From Agromyces fucosus (GTDB lineage Bacteria > Actinomycetota > Actinomycetes > Actinomycetales > Microbacteriaceae): a stretch of 64,000 nt of DNA. The DNA is taken from NCBI RefSeq assembly GCF_004134865.1, contig NZ_SDPO01000001.1:62001-126000 (forward strand), written 5' to 3'. Each line of letters starts with the position of its first letter. The first letter of the stretch is position 1. The notes beneath the pieces were generated by a model. It was not told the origin of the DNA, did not search any database, and saw only the letters and a list, made by a program, of their open reading frames with translations. The position numbers and the translations under genes are program-made. This document shows, one piece after another, positions 54,151-63,499 of this stretch.

Positions 54151-57100
54151 GTGGCCACCGATTCCTTCGTCCACCTGCACGTGCACAGCGAGTACTCGAT
54201 GCTCGACGGCGCCGCCAGGGTGGGGGAGCTCATCCAGGCCGCGAAGGGCGAGGGGATGCCCGCGGTCGCGATCACCGACCACGGCAACGTGTTCGGCGCG
54301 TACGACTTCTGGAAGCAGGCCACCGACGCCGGCATCAAGCCGATCATCGGCACCGAGGCCTACATCACACCGGGCACGGCACGCGGCGACAAGACCCGCA
54401 TCAGGTGGGGCAACGGCGGTGGCGACGACGTCTCGGGCTCGGGCGCCTACACGCACATGACGCTGCTCTCGGAGACGACCGAGGGCATGCACAACCTCTT
54501 CCGCCTCTCGAGTCGCGCCTCGATCGAGGGCTACTACTTCAAGCCGCGCATGGACCGCGAGCTGCTGTCGATGTACTCGAAGGGGCTCATCGCGACGACC
54601 GGCTGCCCGTCGGGCGAGGTGCAGACGCGACTCCGGCTCGGCCAGTACGACGAGGCCGTCAAGGCGGCTTCCGACTTCCGCGACATCTTCGGCAAAGAGA
54701 ACTACTTCGCGGAGATCATGGACCACGGGCTCGGCATCGAGCGCCGCATCATGGAGGACCTGCACCGGCTCGCGAAGGACCTGGCGCTGCCGCTCGTGGC
54801 CACGAACGACCTGCACTACACGCACGCCGCCGACGCGAAGAGCCACGCCGCCCTGCTCTGCGTGCAGTCGGGCTCGACGCTCGACGACCCCAACCGGTTC
54901 AAGTTCGACGCCGACGAGTTCTACCTGAAGACCGCCGCCGAGATGCGGCACGTGTTCCGCGACTACCCCGAGGCGTGCGACAACACCCTGCTCATCGCCG
55001 AACGCGCCGACGTGAAGTTCAACACGAACGCCAACTACATGCCGCGCTTCCCGGTGCCCGAGGGCGAGAGCGAAGACACCTGGTTCGTGAAGGAGGTCGA
55101 CCGCGGCCTCGCGGTGCGCTATCCGAACGGCATCCCCGCCGAGGTGCGCAAGCAGGCCGACTACGAGGTCGGCGTCATCCTGCAGATGGGCTTCCCCGGC
55201 TACTTCCTCGTGGTCGCCGACTTCATCAACTGGTCGAAGAACAACGGCATCCGGGTAGGTCCAGGTCGTGGTTCCGGCGCCGGCTCGATGGCGGCGTACG
55301 CGATGCGCATCACCGACCTCGACCCGCTGCAGCACGGCCTCATCTTCGAGCGGTTCCTGAACCCCGACCGCGTCTCGATGCCCGACTTCGACGTCGACTT
55401 CGACGAGCGTCGTCGCGGCGAGGTCATCAGGTACGTGACCGAGAAGTACGGTGACGAGCGCGTCGCCCAGATCGTGACCTACGGCACGATCAAGGCGAAG
55501 CAGGCGCTGAAGGACTCCGGCCGCGTGCTCGGCTTCCCGTTCTCGATGGGCGAGAAGCTCACGAAGGCGATGCCGCCCGCGGTGATGGGCAAAGACATCC
55601 CGCTCACGGGCATCTTCGACTCGAAGCATCCGCGATACAAAGAGGCCTCCGACATCCGGGCCATCGTCGAGACCGATCCCGAGGCGAAGACCGTCTTCGA
55701 GACGGCGCTCGGCCTCGAGAACCTGAAGCGGCAGTGGGGCGTGCACGCTGCCGGCGTGATCATGTCGAGCGATCCGCTCGTCGACATCATCCCGATCATG
55801 AAGCGCGAACAAGACGGTCAGATCGTCACGCAGTTCGACTACCCGGCGTGCGAGTCGCTCGGCCTCATCAAGATGGACTTCCTGGGGCTGCGCAACCTCA
55901 CGATCATCGACGACGCCCTCGACAACATCGAGGCCAACCGCGGGCATCGACCCGTGCTCGAAGACCTCGCGCTCGACGACCAGGGGGCATACGACCTCCT
56001 GGCGCGAGGCGACACGCTCGGCGTCTTCCAGCTCGACGGCGGCCCGATGCGATCGTTGCTCCGCCAGATGAAGCCCGACAACTTCGAGGACATCTCGGCC
56101 GTCATCGCGCTGTATCGACCCGGGCCGATGGGTGCGAACTCGCACATCAACTACGCCCTGCGCAAGAACGGCCTGCAGGAGATCACGCCGATCCACCCCG
56201 AGTTCGCGGAGTCGCTCCGCGAGATCCTCGACACGAGCTACGGCCTGATCATCTATCAGGAGCAGGTCATGGCGATCGCGCAGAAGGTGGCCGGGTTCTC
56301 GCTCGGCCAGGCCGACATCCTGCGTCGTGCGATGGGCAAGAAGAAGAAGTCGGAGCTCGACAAGCAGTACGAGGGCTTCTCGGGCGGCATGAAGGCGAAC
56401 GGCTATTCGGATGCCGCGATCCAGAAGCTCTGGGAGATCCTGCTCCCGTTCTCGGACTACGCGTTCAACAAGGCGCACTCGGCTGCGTACGGGGTCCTCA
56501 GCTACTGGACCGCGTATCTGAAGGCGCACTACCCGGCCGAGTACATGGCGGCCCTGCTCACGAGCGTCGGCGACGCGCGCGACAAGCTCGCGCTCTACCT
56601 CAACGAGTGCCGCCGCATGGGCATCAAGGTGCTGCCGCCCGACGTGAACGAATCGATCGGGTACTTCGCCGCCGTCGGCGAAGACATCCGCTTCGGACTC
56701 GGCGCGGTGCGGAACGTCGGCTTCAACGTCGTCGACGCGATCCGTGCGGCGCGTGACGCGAAGGGCCGGTTCGAGTCGTTCCACGACTTCCTGAAGAAGT
56801 CACCCCTGCCGGTGGCGAACAAGCGCACGGTCGAGTCGCTCGTGAAGGCGGGTGCGTTCGACTCGCTCGGACACACGCGCCGCTCGCTCGTCGAGATCCA
56901 CGAGGGTGCGGTCGAGTCGGTCGTGAAAGAGAAGCGGGCCGAAGAGGTCGGCGACTTCGGATTCGACTTCGACAGTCTCTTCGACGACGACGAGCGCGAT
57001 GCCGCGCCGTCGCTCGTGCCCGCCCGCCCCGAGTGGCCGAAGAAGCAGAAGCTGGCCTTCGAACGAGAGATGCTGGGGTTGTACGTGTCGGAGCATCCGC

Positions 57101-57672
57101 TCGACGGACTCGAAGTGTCGCTCGCGAAGCACGCGTCGACGTCGATCCTCGATCTCACCACGTCGGATTCCACGCAGGATGCCGACACCGTCACGGTGGC
57201 CGGCCTCGTCACGAGCGTGCAGCATCGCATCGCGAAGGCCTCCGGCAACCAATACGGCATGATCACGGTCGAGGACTTCTCGGGCGAGATCACGGTGATG
57301 TTCATGGGCAAGGCGTACCAGGAGTTCGCGCCCGGCCTGCAGGCCGATTCGATCGTCGTCGTGCGCGGGCGGGTCAGCATGCGCGACGACGGCATGAACC
57401 TGCATGCCTACAGCGTGTTCACGCCTGAGATCGGCCAAGACGAGGAATCCGGCATCGTGAAGATCACGTTGCCCGACCAACGGGCGACGCAGGAGACGAC
57501 CGAGGCGTTGCGAGACGTGCTCGTTCGCCATCGCGGGGAGACCGAGGTCCGGATCACGCTGACGAAGGGCCGCGTCGGTCGCGTCTTCGAGGTGGGGCAG
57601 TACCCGGTCAAGGTGACCGCCGACCTCTACGGAGAGCTGAAGAGCCTGCTCGGCCCGAACTGCCTCGTATGA
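54151..57672 (+). CDS. dnaE: DNA polymerase III alpha subunit DnaE1
   Basis: This 1173-residue replicative polymerase has the N-terminal PHP domain (FVHLHVHSEYSMLDGAARV, AITDHGNVFGAYDF), palm with PDFDVDFDERRR (catalytic aspartates), GPGRGSGAGSMAAYA, GVHAAGV, HhH region, and C-terminal OB fold (VTVAGLVTSVQHRI). Length and motifs are normal for DnaE1; PHP residues look intact, consistent with proofreading exonuclease activity described in mycobacteria. GTG at 54151 is preferred over ATG 54139 because GAGGAG precedes it at the right distance. TAGACT at 54098-54103 is the likely -10. Confidence 0.96.
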   Translation: MATDSFVHLHVHSEYSMLDGAARVGELIQAAKGEGMPAVAITDHGNVFGAYDFWKQATDAGIKPIIGTEAYITPGTARGDKTRIRWGNGGGDDVSGSGAYTHMTLLSETTEGMHNLFRLSSRASIEGYYFKPRMDRELLSMYSKGLIATTGCPSGEVQTRLRLGQYDEAVKAASDFRDIFGKENYFAEIMDHGLGIERRIMEDLHRLAKDLALPLVATNDLHYTHAADAKSHAALLCVQSGSTLDDPNRFKFDADEFYLKTAAEMRHVFRDYPEACDNTLLIAERADVKFNTNANYMPRFPVPEGESEDTWFVKEVDRGLAVRYPNGIPAEVRKQADYEVGVILQMGFPGYFLVVADFINWSKNNGIRVGPGRGSGAGSMAAYAMRITDLDPLQHGLIFERFLNPDRVSMPDFDVDFDERRRGEVIRYVTEKYGDERVAQIVTYGTIKAKQALKDSGRVLGFPFSMGEKLTKAMPPAVMGKDIPLTGIFDSKHPRYKEASDIRAIVETDPEAKTVFETALGLENLKRQWGVHAAGVIMSSDPLVDIIPIMKREQDGQIVTQFDYPACESLGLIKMDFLGLRNLTIIDDALDNIEANRGHRPVLEDLALDDQGAYDLLARGDTLGVFQLDGGPMRSLLRQMKPDNFEDISAVIALYRPGPMGANSHINYALRKNGLQEITPIHPEFAESLREILDTSYGLIIYQEQVMAIAQKVAGFSLGQADILRRAMGKKKKSELDKQYEGFSGGMKANGYSDAAIQKLWEILLPFSDYAFNKAHSAAYGVLSYWTAYLKAHYPAEYMAALLTSVGDARDKLALYLNECRRMGIKVLPPDVNESIGYFAAVGEDIRFGLGAVRNVGFNVVDAIRAARDAKGRFESFHDFLKKSPLPVANKRTVESLVKAGAFDSLGHTRRSLVEIHEGAVESVVKEKRAEEVGDFGFDFDSLFDDDERDAAPSLVPARPEWPKKQKLAFEREMLGLYVSEHPLDGLEVSLAKHASTSILDLTTSDSTQDADTVTVAGLVTSVQHRIAKASGNQYGMITVEDFSGEITVMFMGKAYQEFAPGLQADSIVVVRGRVSMRDDGMNLHAYSVFTPEIGQDEESGIVKITLPDQRATQETTEALRDVLVRHRGETEVRITLTKGRVGRVFEVGQYPVKVTADLYGELKSLLGPNCLV

Positions 57673-57718
57673 CGACGACCGGGAGCGTGTGCTGACGGCT
57701 CGGTAGTCTGGAGGCATC

Positions 57719-59026
57719 ATGCTGCGCACCATCGATCTCCGCGGAACCCGACCGACGACCGCAGGGCTCCTCGCCCTCGTGCCCCGGGCCGCGACCGACG
57801 TCGCGGCGGCGCTCGACGCCGCCCGCTCGATCATCGACGAGGTGCGCGAGCACGGCGAGTCGGCGCTGCTCGACCAGGCGGAGCGCTTCGACGGCGTTCG
57901 TCCGGCCGGCGTGCGCGTGCCGGCCGATGAGCTGGCCGCGTCGCTCGATGGGCTCGCCCCCGAGATCCGTGCGGCGGCGCTTCAGACGATCGAGCGGGTC
58001 CGTGCCGCGAGCGAGGCGCAGGTGCCGGCTCCGCAGGTCACTCGTCTCGCGCCGGGTGCCGTCGTCGAGCAGCGCTGGCAGCCGGTCGCACGCGTCGGCC
58101 TCTACGTTCCGGGCGGCAAGGCGGTCTACCCGTCGAGCGTGATCATGAACGTCGTGCCGGCGCAGGTCGCGGGTGTGCGCTCGATCGCCCTCGCGTCGCC
58201 GCCGCAGTCGGAGTTCGGCGGACGAATCCACCCGACGATCGCGGGCATCGCGGCGCTCCTCGGCATCACCGAGGTCTACGCGATGGGCGGCGCCGGGGCG
58301 ATCGGGGCCTTCGCGTACGGCGTCGAAGGCATCGGCCTCGAGCCGGTGCAGCGCGTCACCGGACCGGGCAACGTCTTCGTCGCCGCAGCCAAGCGGGTCG
58401 TGCAGAGCGTCACCGGCATCGACGCAGAGGCCGGGCCCACCGACATCCTCGTCATCGCCGACGACAGCGCCGACCCAGACTTCGTCGCAGCCGACCTCGT
58501 GAGCCAGGCGGAGCACGACGAGCTCGCCGCTGCGGTGCTCGTCACCGACTCGGCAGGCCTGGCGGCCCGAGTGGCCGATCGCCTCGAGGCCCGTGTCGCG
58601 GCGACGAAGCACAGTGCGCGCGTGCGCGAGGCGATCGGGGGCGCGCAGTCGGCGCTCGTGCTCGTCGACGACCTCGAGCAGGCGGCCGACTTCGCGAACG
58701 CCTTCGGCCCGGAGCACCTCGAGATCCAGGTGCGCGACGTCGACGCGACGCTCGCACGCATCGAGAACGCCGGGGCCATCTTCGTGGGCCCGTTCTCCCC
58801 GGTGAGCCTCGGCGACTACGCGGCCGGTTCGAACCACGTGCTCCCGACCGGCGGCCAGGCGCGCCACGCGGCGGGCCTGTCTGCGGCCACGTTCCTGCGA
58901 CCGCAGCAGGTCGTGCGCTACGACGAGCCGGCGCTCCGAGAGGTGGCGCCGGTGATCGCCGCGCTCTCGACCGAGGAGGACCTGCCCGCCCACGGCGAGG
59001 CCGTCACCGCCCGTTTCGAGGGCTGA
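57719..59026 (+). CDS. hisD: Histidinol dehydrogenase
   Basis: The 435-residue zinc enzyme oxidises L-histidinol to histidine in two NAD-dependent steps. Motifs: RVGLYVPGGKAVYPSSVIMN, VYAMGGAGAIGAFAYG, VTGPGNVFVAAAKR, DAEAGPTDILVIAD, ADLVSQAEHDELA (metal/catalytic) and SPVSLGDYAAGSNHVLPTGG. TAGTCT at 57704-57709 lies nine bases before the ATG, with GGAGG between them. No other his gene is next to it. Confidence 0.96.
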   Translation: MLRTIDLRGTRPTTAGLLALVPRAATDVAAALDAARSIIDEVREHGESALLDQAERFDGVRPAGVRVPADELAASLDGLAPEIRAAALQTIERVRAASEAQVPAPQVTRLAPGAVVEQRWQPVARVGLYVPGGKAVYPSSVIMNVVPAQVAGVRSIALASPPQSEFGGRIHPTIAGIAALLGITEVYAMGGAGAIGAFAYGVEGIGLEPVQRVTGPGNVFVAAAKRVVQSVTGIDAEAGPTDILVIADDSADPDFVAADLVSQAEHDELAAAVLVTDSAGLAARVADRLEARVAATKHSARVREAIGGAQSALVLVDDLEQAADFANAFGPEHLEIQVRDVDATLARIENAGAIFVGPFSPVSLGDYAAGSNHVLPTGGQARHAAGLSAATFLRPQQVVRYDEPALREVAPVIAALSTEEDLPAHGEAVTARFEG

Positions 59027-59114
59027 GTCGACGCGGTCGCCGGCCTCCGATTCAGCACGCGGTCGGCGCCGCCTCGATCGCCGCCCCGAGGGCCGCCGCT
59101 AGGCTGGGAGCACC

Positions 59115-59588
59115 ATGTACTGTCCCTTCTGCCGTCACCCCGACTCCCGTGTCATCGACTCCCGCACGAGCGACGACGGGCTCTCGATCCGCCGCCGCCG
59201 TCAGTGCCCGGAGTGCGGCCGCCGGTTCTCGACGACCGAGACGGCGAGTCTCGTCGTCATCAAGCGTTCGGGCGTGGTCGAGCCATTCAGCCGCGAGAAG
59301 GTCGTGCTCGGCGTGCGAAAGGCCTGCCAGGGGCGCCCGGTGACCGACTCCGACCTCGCGGTGCTCGCGCAGAAGGTCGAGGAGACGATCCGCTCGACGG
59401 GTGCCTCGCAGATCGAGGCGAACGACATCGGGCTCGCGATCCTGCCGCCGCTGCGCGAGCTCGACGAGGTCGCCTACCTCCGCTTCGCGAGCGTCTACCA
59501 GGCGTTCGACTCGCTCGACGATTTCGAGTCGGCGATCGATCAGCTCCGAGAAGAGCACGGCCGTCTCCCGGCGCGACCGGTCGAGTGA
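59115..59588 (+). CDS. nrdR: Transcriptional repressor NrdR
   Basis: The 157-residue protein has an N-terminal zinc ribbon ([17 protein letters not shown] and [12 protein letters not shown], two CxxC pairs) and an ATP-cone domain ([25 protein letters not shown]). NrdR binds dATP/ATP and represses ribonucleotide reductase genes. No nrd genes or NrdR-box pairs are nearby, so its targets are elsewhere. TAGGCT at 59100-59105 lies nine bases before the ATG, with GGGAG between. Confidence 0.97.
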   Translation: MYCPFCRHPDSRVIDSRTSDDGLSIRRRRQCPECGRRFSTTETASLVVIKRSGVVEPFSREKVVLGVRKACQGRPVTDSDLAVLAQKVEETIRSTGASQIEANDIGLAILPPLRELDEVAYLRFASVYQAFDSLDDFESAIDQLREEHGRLPARPVE

Positions 59589-59628
59589 GGTCGGCCCGGT
59601 CGCTCCCACTCCGGTAGCCTGAGGCGCG

Positions 59629-60681
59629 ATGTATCGACTTCTCTTCAGCGCCGTCCTCTCCCACATGGACCCCGAGGACGCGCACCACCTCGCGTTCCGA
59701 GTGATCCGTACACTGCCAACGCTGGGCTTCGGCACGCTCGTCGAGCGCTTCACGGCGCCCGACCCCTCGCTCGCCGTCGAGACGCTCGGTCTGCGCTTCC
59801 CGTCTCCCTTCGGCGTCGCCGCCGGATTCGACAAGGACGGGTACGCGGTTCGCGGTCTCGGCAACCTCGGGTTCGGCCACGTCGAGGTCGGCACGATCAC
59901 GGCGGTCGCGCAGCCGGGCAACCCCCGTCCGCGGCTCTTCCGCCTCGTCGGCGACCGCGCGCTCGTGAACCGCATGGGCTTCAACAACGGCGGGGCGGAT
60001 GCCGCAGCCGGCCGTCTCTCGCGACTGTCGCGCCGCCGCGACCGTCCGGTGCTCGGCGTCAACATCGGCAAGAGCCGGGTCACCGCCGTCGAAGACGCGG
60101 TCGCCGACTACGAACGGAGCGCCCGCGTGCTGGCTCCGTTCGCCGACTACCTCGTGGTGAACGTGAGCTCGCCGAACACCCCGGGGCTGCGCGGCCTGCA
60201 GGAGATCGACTCGCTCGCGCCGCTCCTCGAAGCGGTGCGCGCCGCCGCGGGCGACACCCCGCTCCTCGTGAAGATCGCGCCCGACCTCGACGACGCCGAG
60301 ATCGTGCGCATCTGCGAGCTCGTCGAGCGACTCGGCCTCGACGGCATCATCGCCACGAACACGACGATCTCCCGCGAGGGGCTGAAGGCCGAGGCATCCG
60401 TCGTCGAAGCCATCGGTGCCGGCGGCCTCTCAGGAGCGCCGCTCGCCGCGCGGTCGCTCGAAGTGCTGCGACTCATCCGCGCCCAGGTTCCGGCGGAGCT
60501 CTGCGTCGTCTCGGTCGGCGGTGTCGAGACCGCCGCCGACGTGCAGGACCGGCTCGACGCCGGAGCCACGCTCGTGCAGGGCTACTCGGCGTTCATCTAC
60601 CGCGGCCCGTTCTGGGCGAGGCAGGTCAACCGCGGCCTCGCGAGGTTCGCGCGCAGTCGGCGTTCGGCGGTCGCCGCGTAG
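59629..60681 (+). CDS. pyrD: Dihydroorotate dehydrogenase (quinone), class 2
   Basis: The 350-residue flavoenzyme oxidises dihydroorotate in pyrimidine synthesis and passes electrons to the quinone pool. The N-terminal amphipathic segment (YRLLFSAVLSHMDPEDAHHLAFRVIR) is the class 2 membrane tunnel; GVAAGFDKDGYAV, VEVGTIT, NRMGFNNGGAD, NVSSPNTPGLRGLQ with catalytic Ser, VKIAPDL, ATNTTISR and GLSGAPL follow. TAGCCT lies eight bases before the ATG. Confidence 0.96.
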   Translation: MYRLLFSAVLSHMDPEDAHHLAFRVIRTLPTLGFGTLVERFTAPDPSLAVETLGLRFPSPFGVAAGFDKDGYAVRGLGNLGFGHVEVGTITAVAQPGNPRPRLFRLVGDRALVNRMGFNNGGADAAAGRLSRLSRRRDRPVLGVNIGKSRVTAVEDAVADYERSARVLAPFADYLVVNVSSPNTPGLRGLQEIDSLAPLLEAVRAAAGDTPLLVKIAPDLDDAEIVRICELVERLGLDGIIATNTTISREGLKAEASVVEAIGAGGLSGAPLAARSLEVLRLIRAQVPAELCVVSVGGVETAADVQDRLDAGATLVQGYSAFIYRGPFWARQVNRGLARFARSRRSAVAA

Positions 60682-60749
60682 CGAGCCGGCACGCAGGCGG
60701 GAGCCCGACCTCGCGATCACCGGCCTCCGGTCGTCGGTCGGACTGAGCT

Positions 60750-61808
60750 TCAGAGCACGCCGAGTTCGGCGAGACGGTCGGCGATCGCCGATCCGTCGTT
60801 CGCCGACACCCAGGGCAGTCCCGAGTCGTGCTGCTCGCCCTTCGTGCGCCCGCCGGCGAGAACCGCCTCTCCTTTGGAGAGGCGGCGGATCGCGACGGCG
60901 GCGACCTTGTCGGGGTGCTCCATGGCGAATCGCTCGTAGTGCTCCTCGTCGTGCTGGCCGTCGTCGCCGATCAGGAGCCAGCGCACGTCGGGGAACTCCT
61001 CGGCGAGTCGCCGGAGGTTCTCCTGCTTGTGCTCCCGGCCGCTCCGGAACCACCGGTCGTGGGTGGGGCCCCAATCGGTGAGCAGCAGGGGCCCGGCCGG
61101 GTAGAGGTTGCGCGACAGGAACCGGGTGAGGGTCGGAGCGACGTTCCAGGCACCCGTGGAGAGGTAGATGACGGGGGCGCCGGGGTGGGAGCGCACGAGG
61201 CGCTCGAACAGCACCGCCATGCCGGGGGTCGGGATGCGGGCGTGCTCGTCGAGCACGAAGGTGTTCCAGAACGCCACGAGCGGCCGGGGGAGGGCTGTGA
61301 CCATCACGGTGTCGTCGACGTCCGAGATGATGCCGAAGCGAACATCGGGCCCGACGATCCAGATCGGCGCTTCGACCGGCTCGGAGCCCTCTGTGTGCAG
61401 CGTGACGCGATGCCAGCCGGGTTCGAGCGAGACGGGCACCTTGGTGTCGACGACGCCGCCACGATCGGCGAGCACCTCGATGCGCGTGCCGCCGACCTCG
61501 ATCACCACGGGGACGCCGCCGACGGGCACGCTCGTGAAGCTGCGCCATCCGCGGATGCCCTGCTCGCCCCTGCGGCGACGGCGCTTCGACGTCTCATCGG
61601 GGTCGACCGGCTTCGCGAGCAGCACACGGCAGAGCACGCGCACCCACTCGGTGGATCCGTAGCCGGTGTACGGCACGATGGTCGGCTGGTGGCCGCGGCG
61701 CCGCGCCCAGCGTTCGCGGATGTCGTGCACCCAGTCTTCGAGGCGCGCGGCACGATGCCGGACCTGGCGCTCTCGTTGTCCGGCCGGAAGGGGGGAGCTC
61801 GCCGGCAT
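60750..61808 (-). CDS. App1-type phosphatase (DUF2183, HAD-like)
   Basis: The 352-residue protein matches the App1/DUF2183 phosphatase family named for yeast phosphatidate phosphatase App1. The HAD nucleophile motif is GIISDVDDTVMVT (DxDxT), followed by IYLSTGAWN, HKQENLRRLAEEFPDVRWLLIGDDGQHD with acidic motif IV, and VAAVAIRRL. An N-terminal beta-rich region precedes the catalytic half. The substrate in bacteria is unproven. CAGACT on the minus strand ends six bases before the ATG. It is convergent with pyrD. Confidence 0.88.
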   Translation of the reverse strand: MPASSPLPAGQRERQVRHRAARLEDWVHDIRERWARRRGHQPTIVPYTGYGSTEWVRVLCRVLLAKPVDPDETSKRRRRRGEQGIRGWRSFTSVPVGGVPVVIEVGGTRIEVLADRGGVVDTKVPVSLEPGWHRVTLHTEGSEPVEAPIWIVGPDVRFGIISDVDDTVMVTALPRPLVAFWNTFVLDEHARIPTPGMAVLFERLVRSHPGAPVIYLSTGAWNVAPTLTRFLSRNLYPAGPLLLTDWGPTHDRWFRSGREHKQENLRRLAEEFPDVRWLLIGDDGQHDEEHYERFAMEHPDKVAAVAIRRLSKGEAVLAGGRTKGEQHDSGLPWVSANDGSAIADRLAELGVL

Positions 61809-61914
61809 CCACTCAGTCTGTCATGCGTCGACACCGACCCGCGAAACATGCCCGGAGTTGGTCGGATCACCCGTGCCGCTCCGGGTAGAGTGGACGGGCA
61901 ACTGAGGAGGTTCC

Positions 61915-62580
61915 GTGCCGAATGTCGACCTGATCCTGGGGGCCGATCCGAGCCGGAGACGCTCGATCCGCACCGAGCCGACCCAGCGACGCAGTACGCA
62001 GCGCCTCGACGCCCTGCTCGATGCGGCCGCGGAGATCGTCGACGAGTCCGGGTTCGAGCGGCTGACGACGCAGATGGTCGCCGAGCGCGCGGGCGCCTCC
62101 ATCGGCACGGTCTACCGCTACTTCCCCGACCGCGTCGCCGTGCTGTACGCGCTCCGCGAGCGCTCGGTCCGACGCTTCCGCGAACGCATCGCCGACGACC
62201 TCGTCGACATCGACCTCGCCAACTGGTGGCACCTCATGGACGTGGCGATCGACGCCTGCGCCGCGATGTACCGCGACGAGCCCGGGTTCAGCGTCGTGCA
62301 CGCCGCGCGCCGCGAGACTCCCGAAGACGACATCGAGCCCGAGCTCGCCCACCGCCTGGCGCGCCTCATCGAAGCCGAGTTCGGCAGCGACGACCTCGAC
62401 CTCGCCGAGCTGCGGTTCCGCCTCGGCGTCTCGATCGAGCTCGGCGACGCGCTCATCAGCCGCGCCTTCGAGCGTGACGAGGCCGGCGACGACCGATACC
62501 TCGCCGAGGCGAAGCGACTCGTGCACGACTACCTCGCCGAGCACCTCGGCGCCGCGCGCAGCGCGAGCACCGCCGCCTGA
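61915..62580 (+). CDS. TetR-family transcriptional regulator
   Basis: The 221-residue protein has a TetR helix-turn-helix at about residues 25-70 (RLDALLDAAAEIVDESGFERLTTQMVAERAGASIGTVYRYFPDRVAVLYAL) and an all-helical effector domain with one Cys (IDACAAMYRDEPGFSVVHAA). The GTG follows GAGGAGG; a TAGAGT -10 lies about 30 bases upstream. The next gene, 106 bases downstream, encodes an osmoprotectant transporter ATPase, which it may control together with the palindrome at 62656. The ligand is unknown. Confidence 0.88.
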   Translation: MPNVDLILGADPSRRRSIRTEPTQRRSTQRLDALLDAAAEIVDESGFERLTTQMVAERAGASIGTVYRYFPDRVAVLYALRERSVRRFRERIADDLVDIDLANWWHLMDVAIDACAAMYRDEPGFSVVHAARRETPEDDIEPELAHRLARLIEAEFGSDDLDLAELRFRLGVSIELGDALISRAFERDEAGDDRYLAEAKRLVHDYLAEHLGAARSASTAA

Positions 62581-62655
62581 GCTGACCTCCGAGGCCGACG
62601 CGCCGCGTCGCGTTCGTTGCCTCGGCACGTGAATGGTGTTTGGCTGGTAGCCGGT

Positions 62656-62669
62656 TCGGCGAGCGCCGA
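62656..62669. promoter_or_regulatory. Inverted repeat upstream of osmoprotectant transporter
   Basis: TCGGCG-AG-CGCCGA forms a 6-bp inverted repeat 17 bases before the transporter ATG. It could be an operator for the adjacent TetR protein or a leader hairpin. In the same 106-base gap there is no clear terminator for the TetR gene. Confidence 0.45.
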
Positions 62670-62686
62670 GCGTGGAATGAGGCAGC

Positions 62687-63499
62687 ATGATCGAGTTCCG
62701 TGGCGTCACCAAGCAGTTCCCAGACGGCACCGTGGCGGTGGCAGGGGTCGACATCGTCGTGCCGCCGCGCAAGACGACCGTGTTCGTCGGGTCCTCGGGG
62801 TCCGGGAAGACCACGCTCCTGCGCATGATCAACCGCATGGTCGATCCGACCGGCGGGCAGGTACTGATCGACGGCACGGATGTCGCGACGCTCGAGCCAG
62901 TGGCACTGCGCCGCAGCATCGGCTACGTGATGCAGAACTCGGGGCTCCTGCCGCATCGCAAGGTGATCGACAACGTCGCCACGGTGCCGATGCTCCGCGG
63001 CGAGAAGAAGGCGGCAGCGCACGCCCGGGCGCTCGAACTGCTCGACACGGTCGGGCTCGACCGATCGCTCGCCGACAAGTACCCGAGCCAGCTCTCAGGA
63101 GGCCAGCAGCAGCGGGTGGGCGTCGCACGCGGGCTCGCGGTGGACCCCAACATCCTGCTCATGGACGAGCCGTTCGGCGCCGTCGACCCGATCGTGCGGT
63201 CGGAGTTGCAGCAGGAACTGCTGCGCCTGCAGGGCGAGCTGGGCAAGACCGTCGTCTTCGTCACGCACGACATCGACGAGGCGTTCCTCCTCGGCGATCA
63301 AGTGGTGATCATGCAGCAGGGCGGGCAGATCTCGCAGGCCGCCTCGCCGGCCGAGATCCTCGCGAATCCCGCCGACGACTTCGTCGCGGATTTCGTCGGC
63401 GCGAATCGCGGCAAGCGGGCGCTGCACGTGACCGAGGTCGACGGTCGCAGGCTCGTCGTCGACGGCGACGGCCGTCCGGCTGGAGTGCTCGCCTCGTGA
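62687..63499 (+). CDS. Glycine betaine/osmoprotectant ABC transporter ATPase (OpuCA-like)
   Basis: The 270-residue ATPase has Walker A VGSSGSGKTTLL, Q-loop MQNSGLLPH, signature LSGGQQQRVGVARGL, Walker B ILLMDEPFGAVDP and H-loop VTHDIDEA, in the arrangement of the quaternary-amine (OpuA/OpuC/ProV) group. It ends without the tandem CBS domains of OpuAA/OpuCA sensors; only a short VTEVDGRRLVVDGDGRPAGVL remnant resembles the start of one. GTG of the permease overlaps its stop. It probably imports betaine, carnitine or choline under osmotic stress. Confidence 0.9.
   Translation: MIEFRGVTKQFPDGTVAVAGVDIVVPPRKTTVFVGSSGSGKTTLLRMINRMVDPTGGQVLIDGTDVATLEPVALRRSIGYVMQNSGLLPHRKVIDNVATVPMLRGEKKAAAHARALELLDTVGLDRSLADKYPSQLSGGQQQRVGVARGLAVDPNILLMDEPFGAVDPIVRSELQQELLRLQGELGKTVVFVTHDIDEAFLLGDQVVIMQQGGQISQAASPAEILANPADDFVADFVGANRGKRALHVTEVDGRRLVVDGDGRPAGVLAS

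Noticed and set aside
53755-56784. Minus-strand open frame of about 1000 codons antisense to dnaE
   Set aside because: Its composition is that of a codon-position shadow of dnaE; no motif, ribosome site or promoter.
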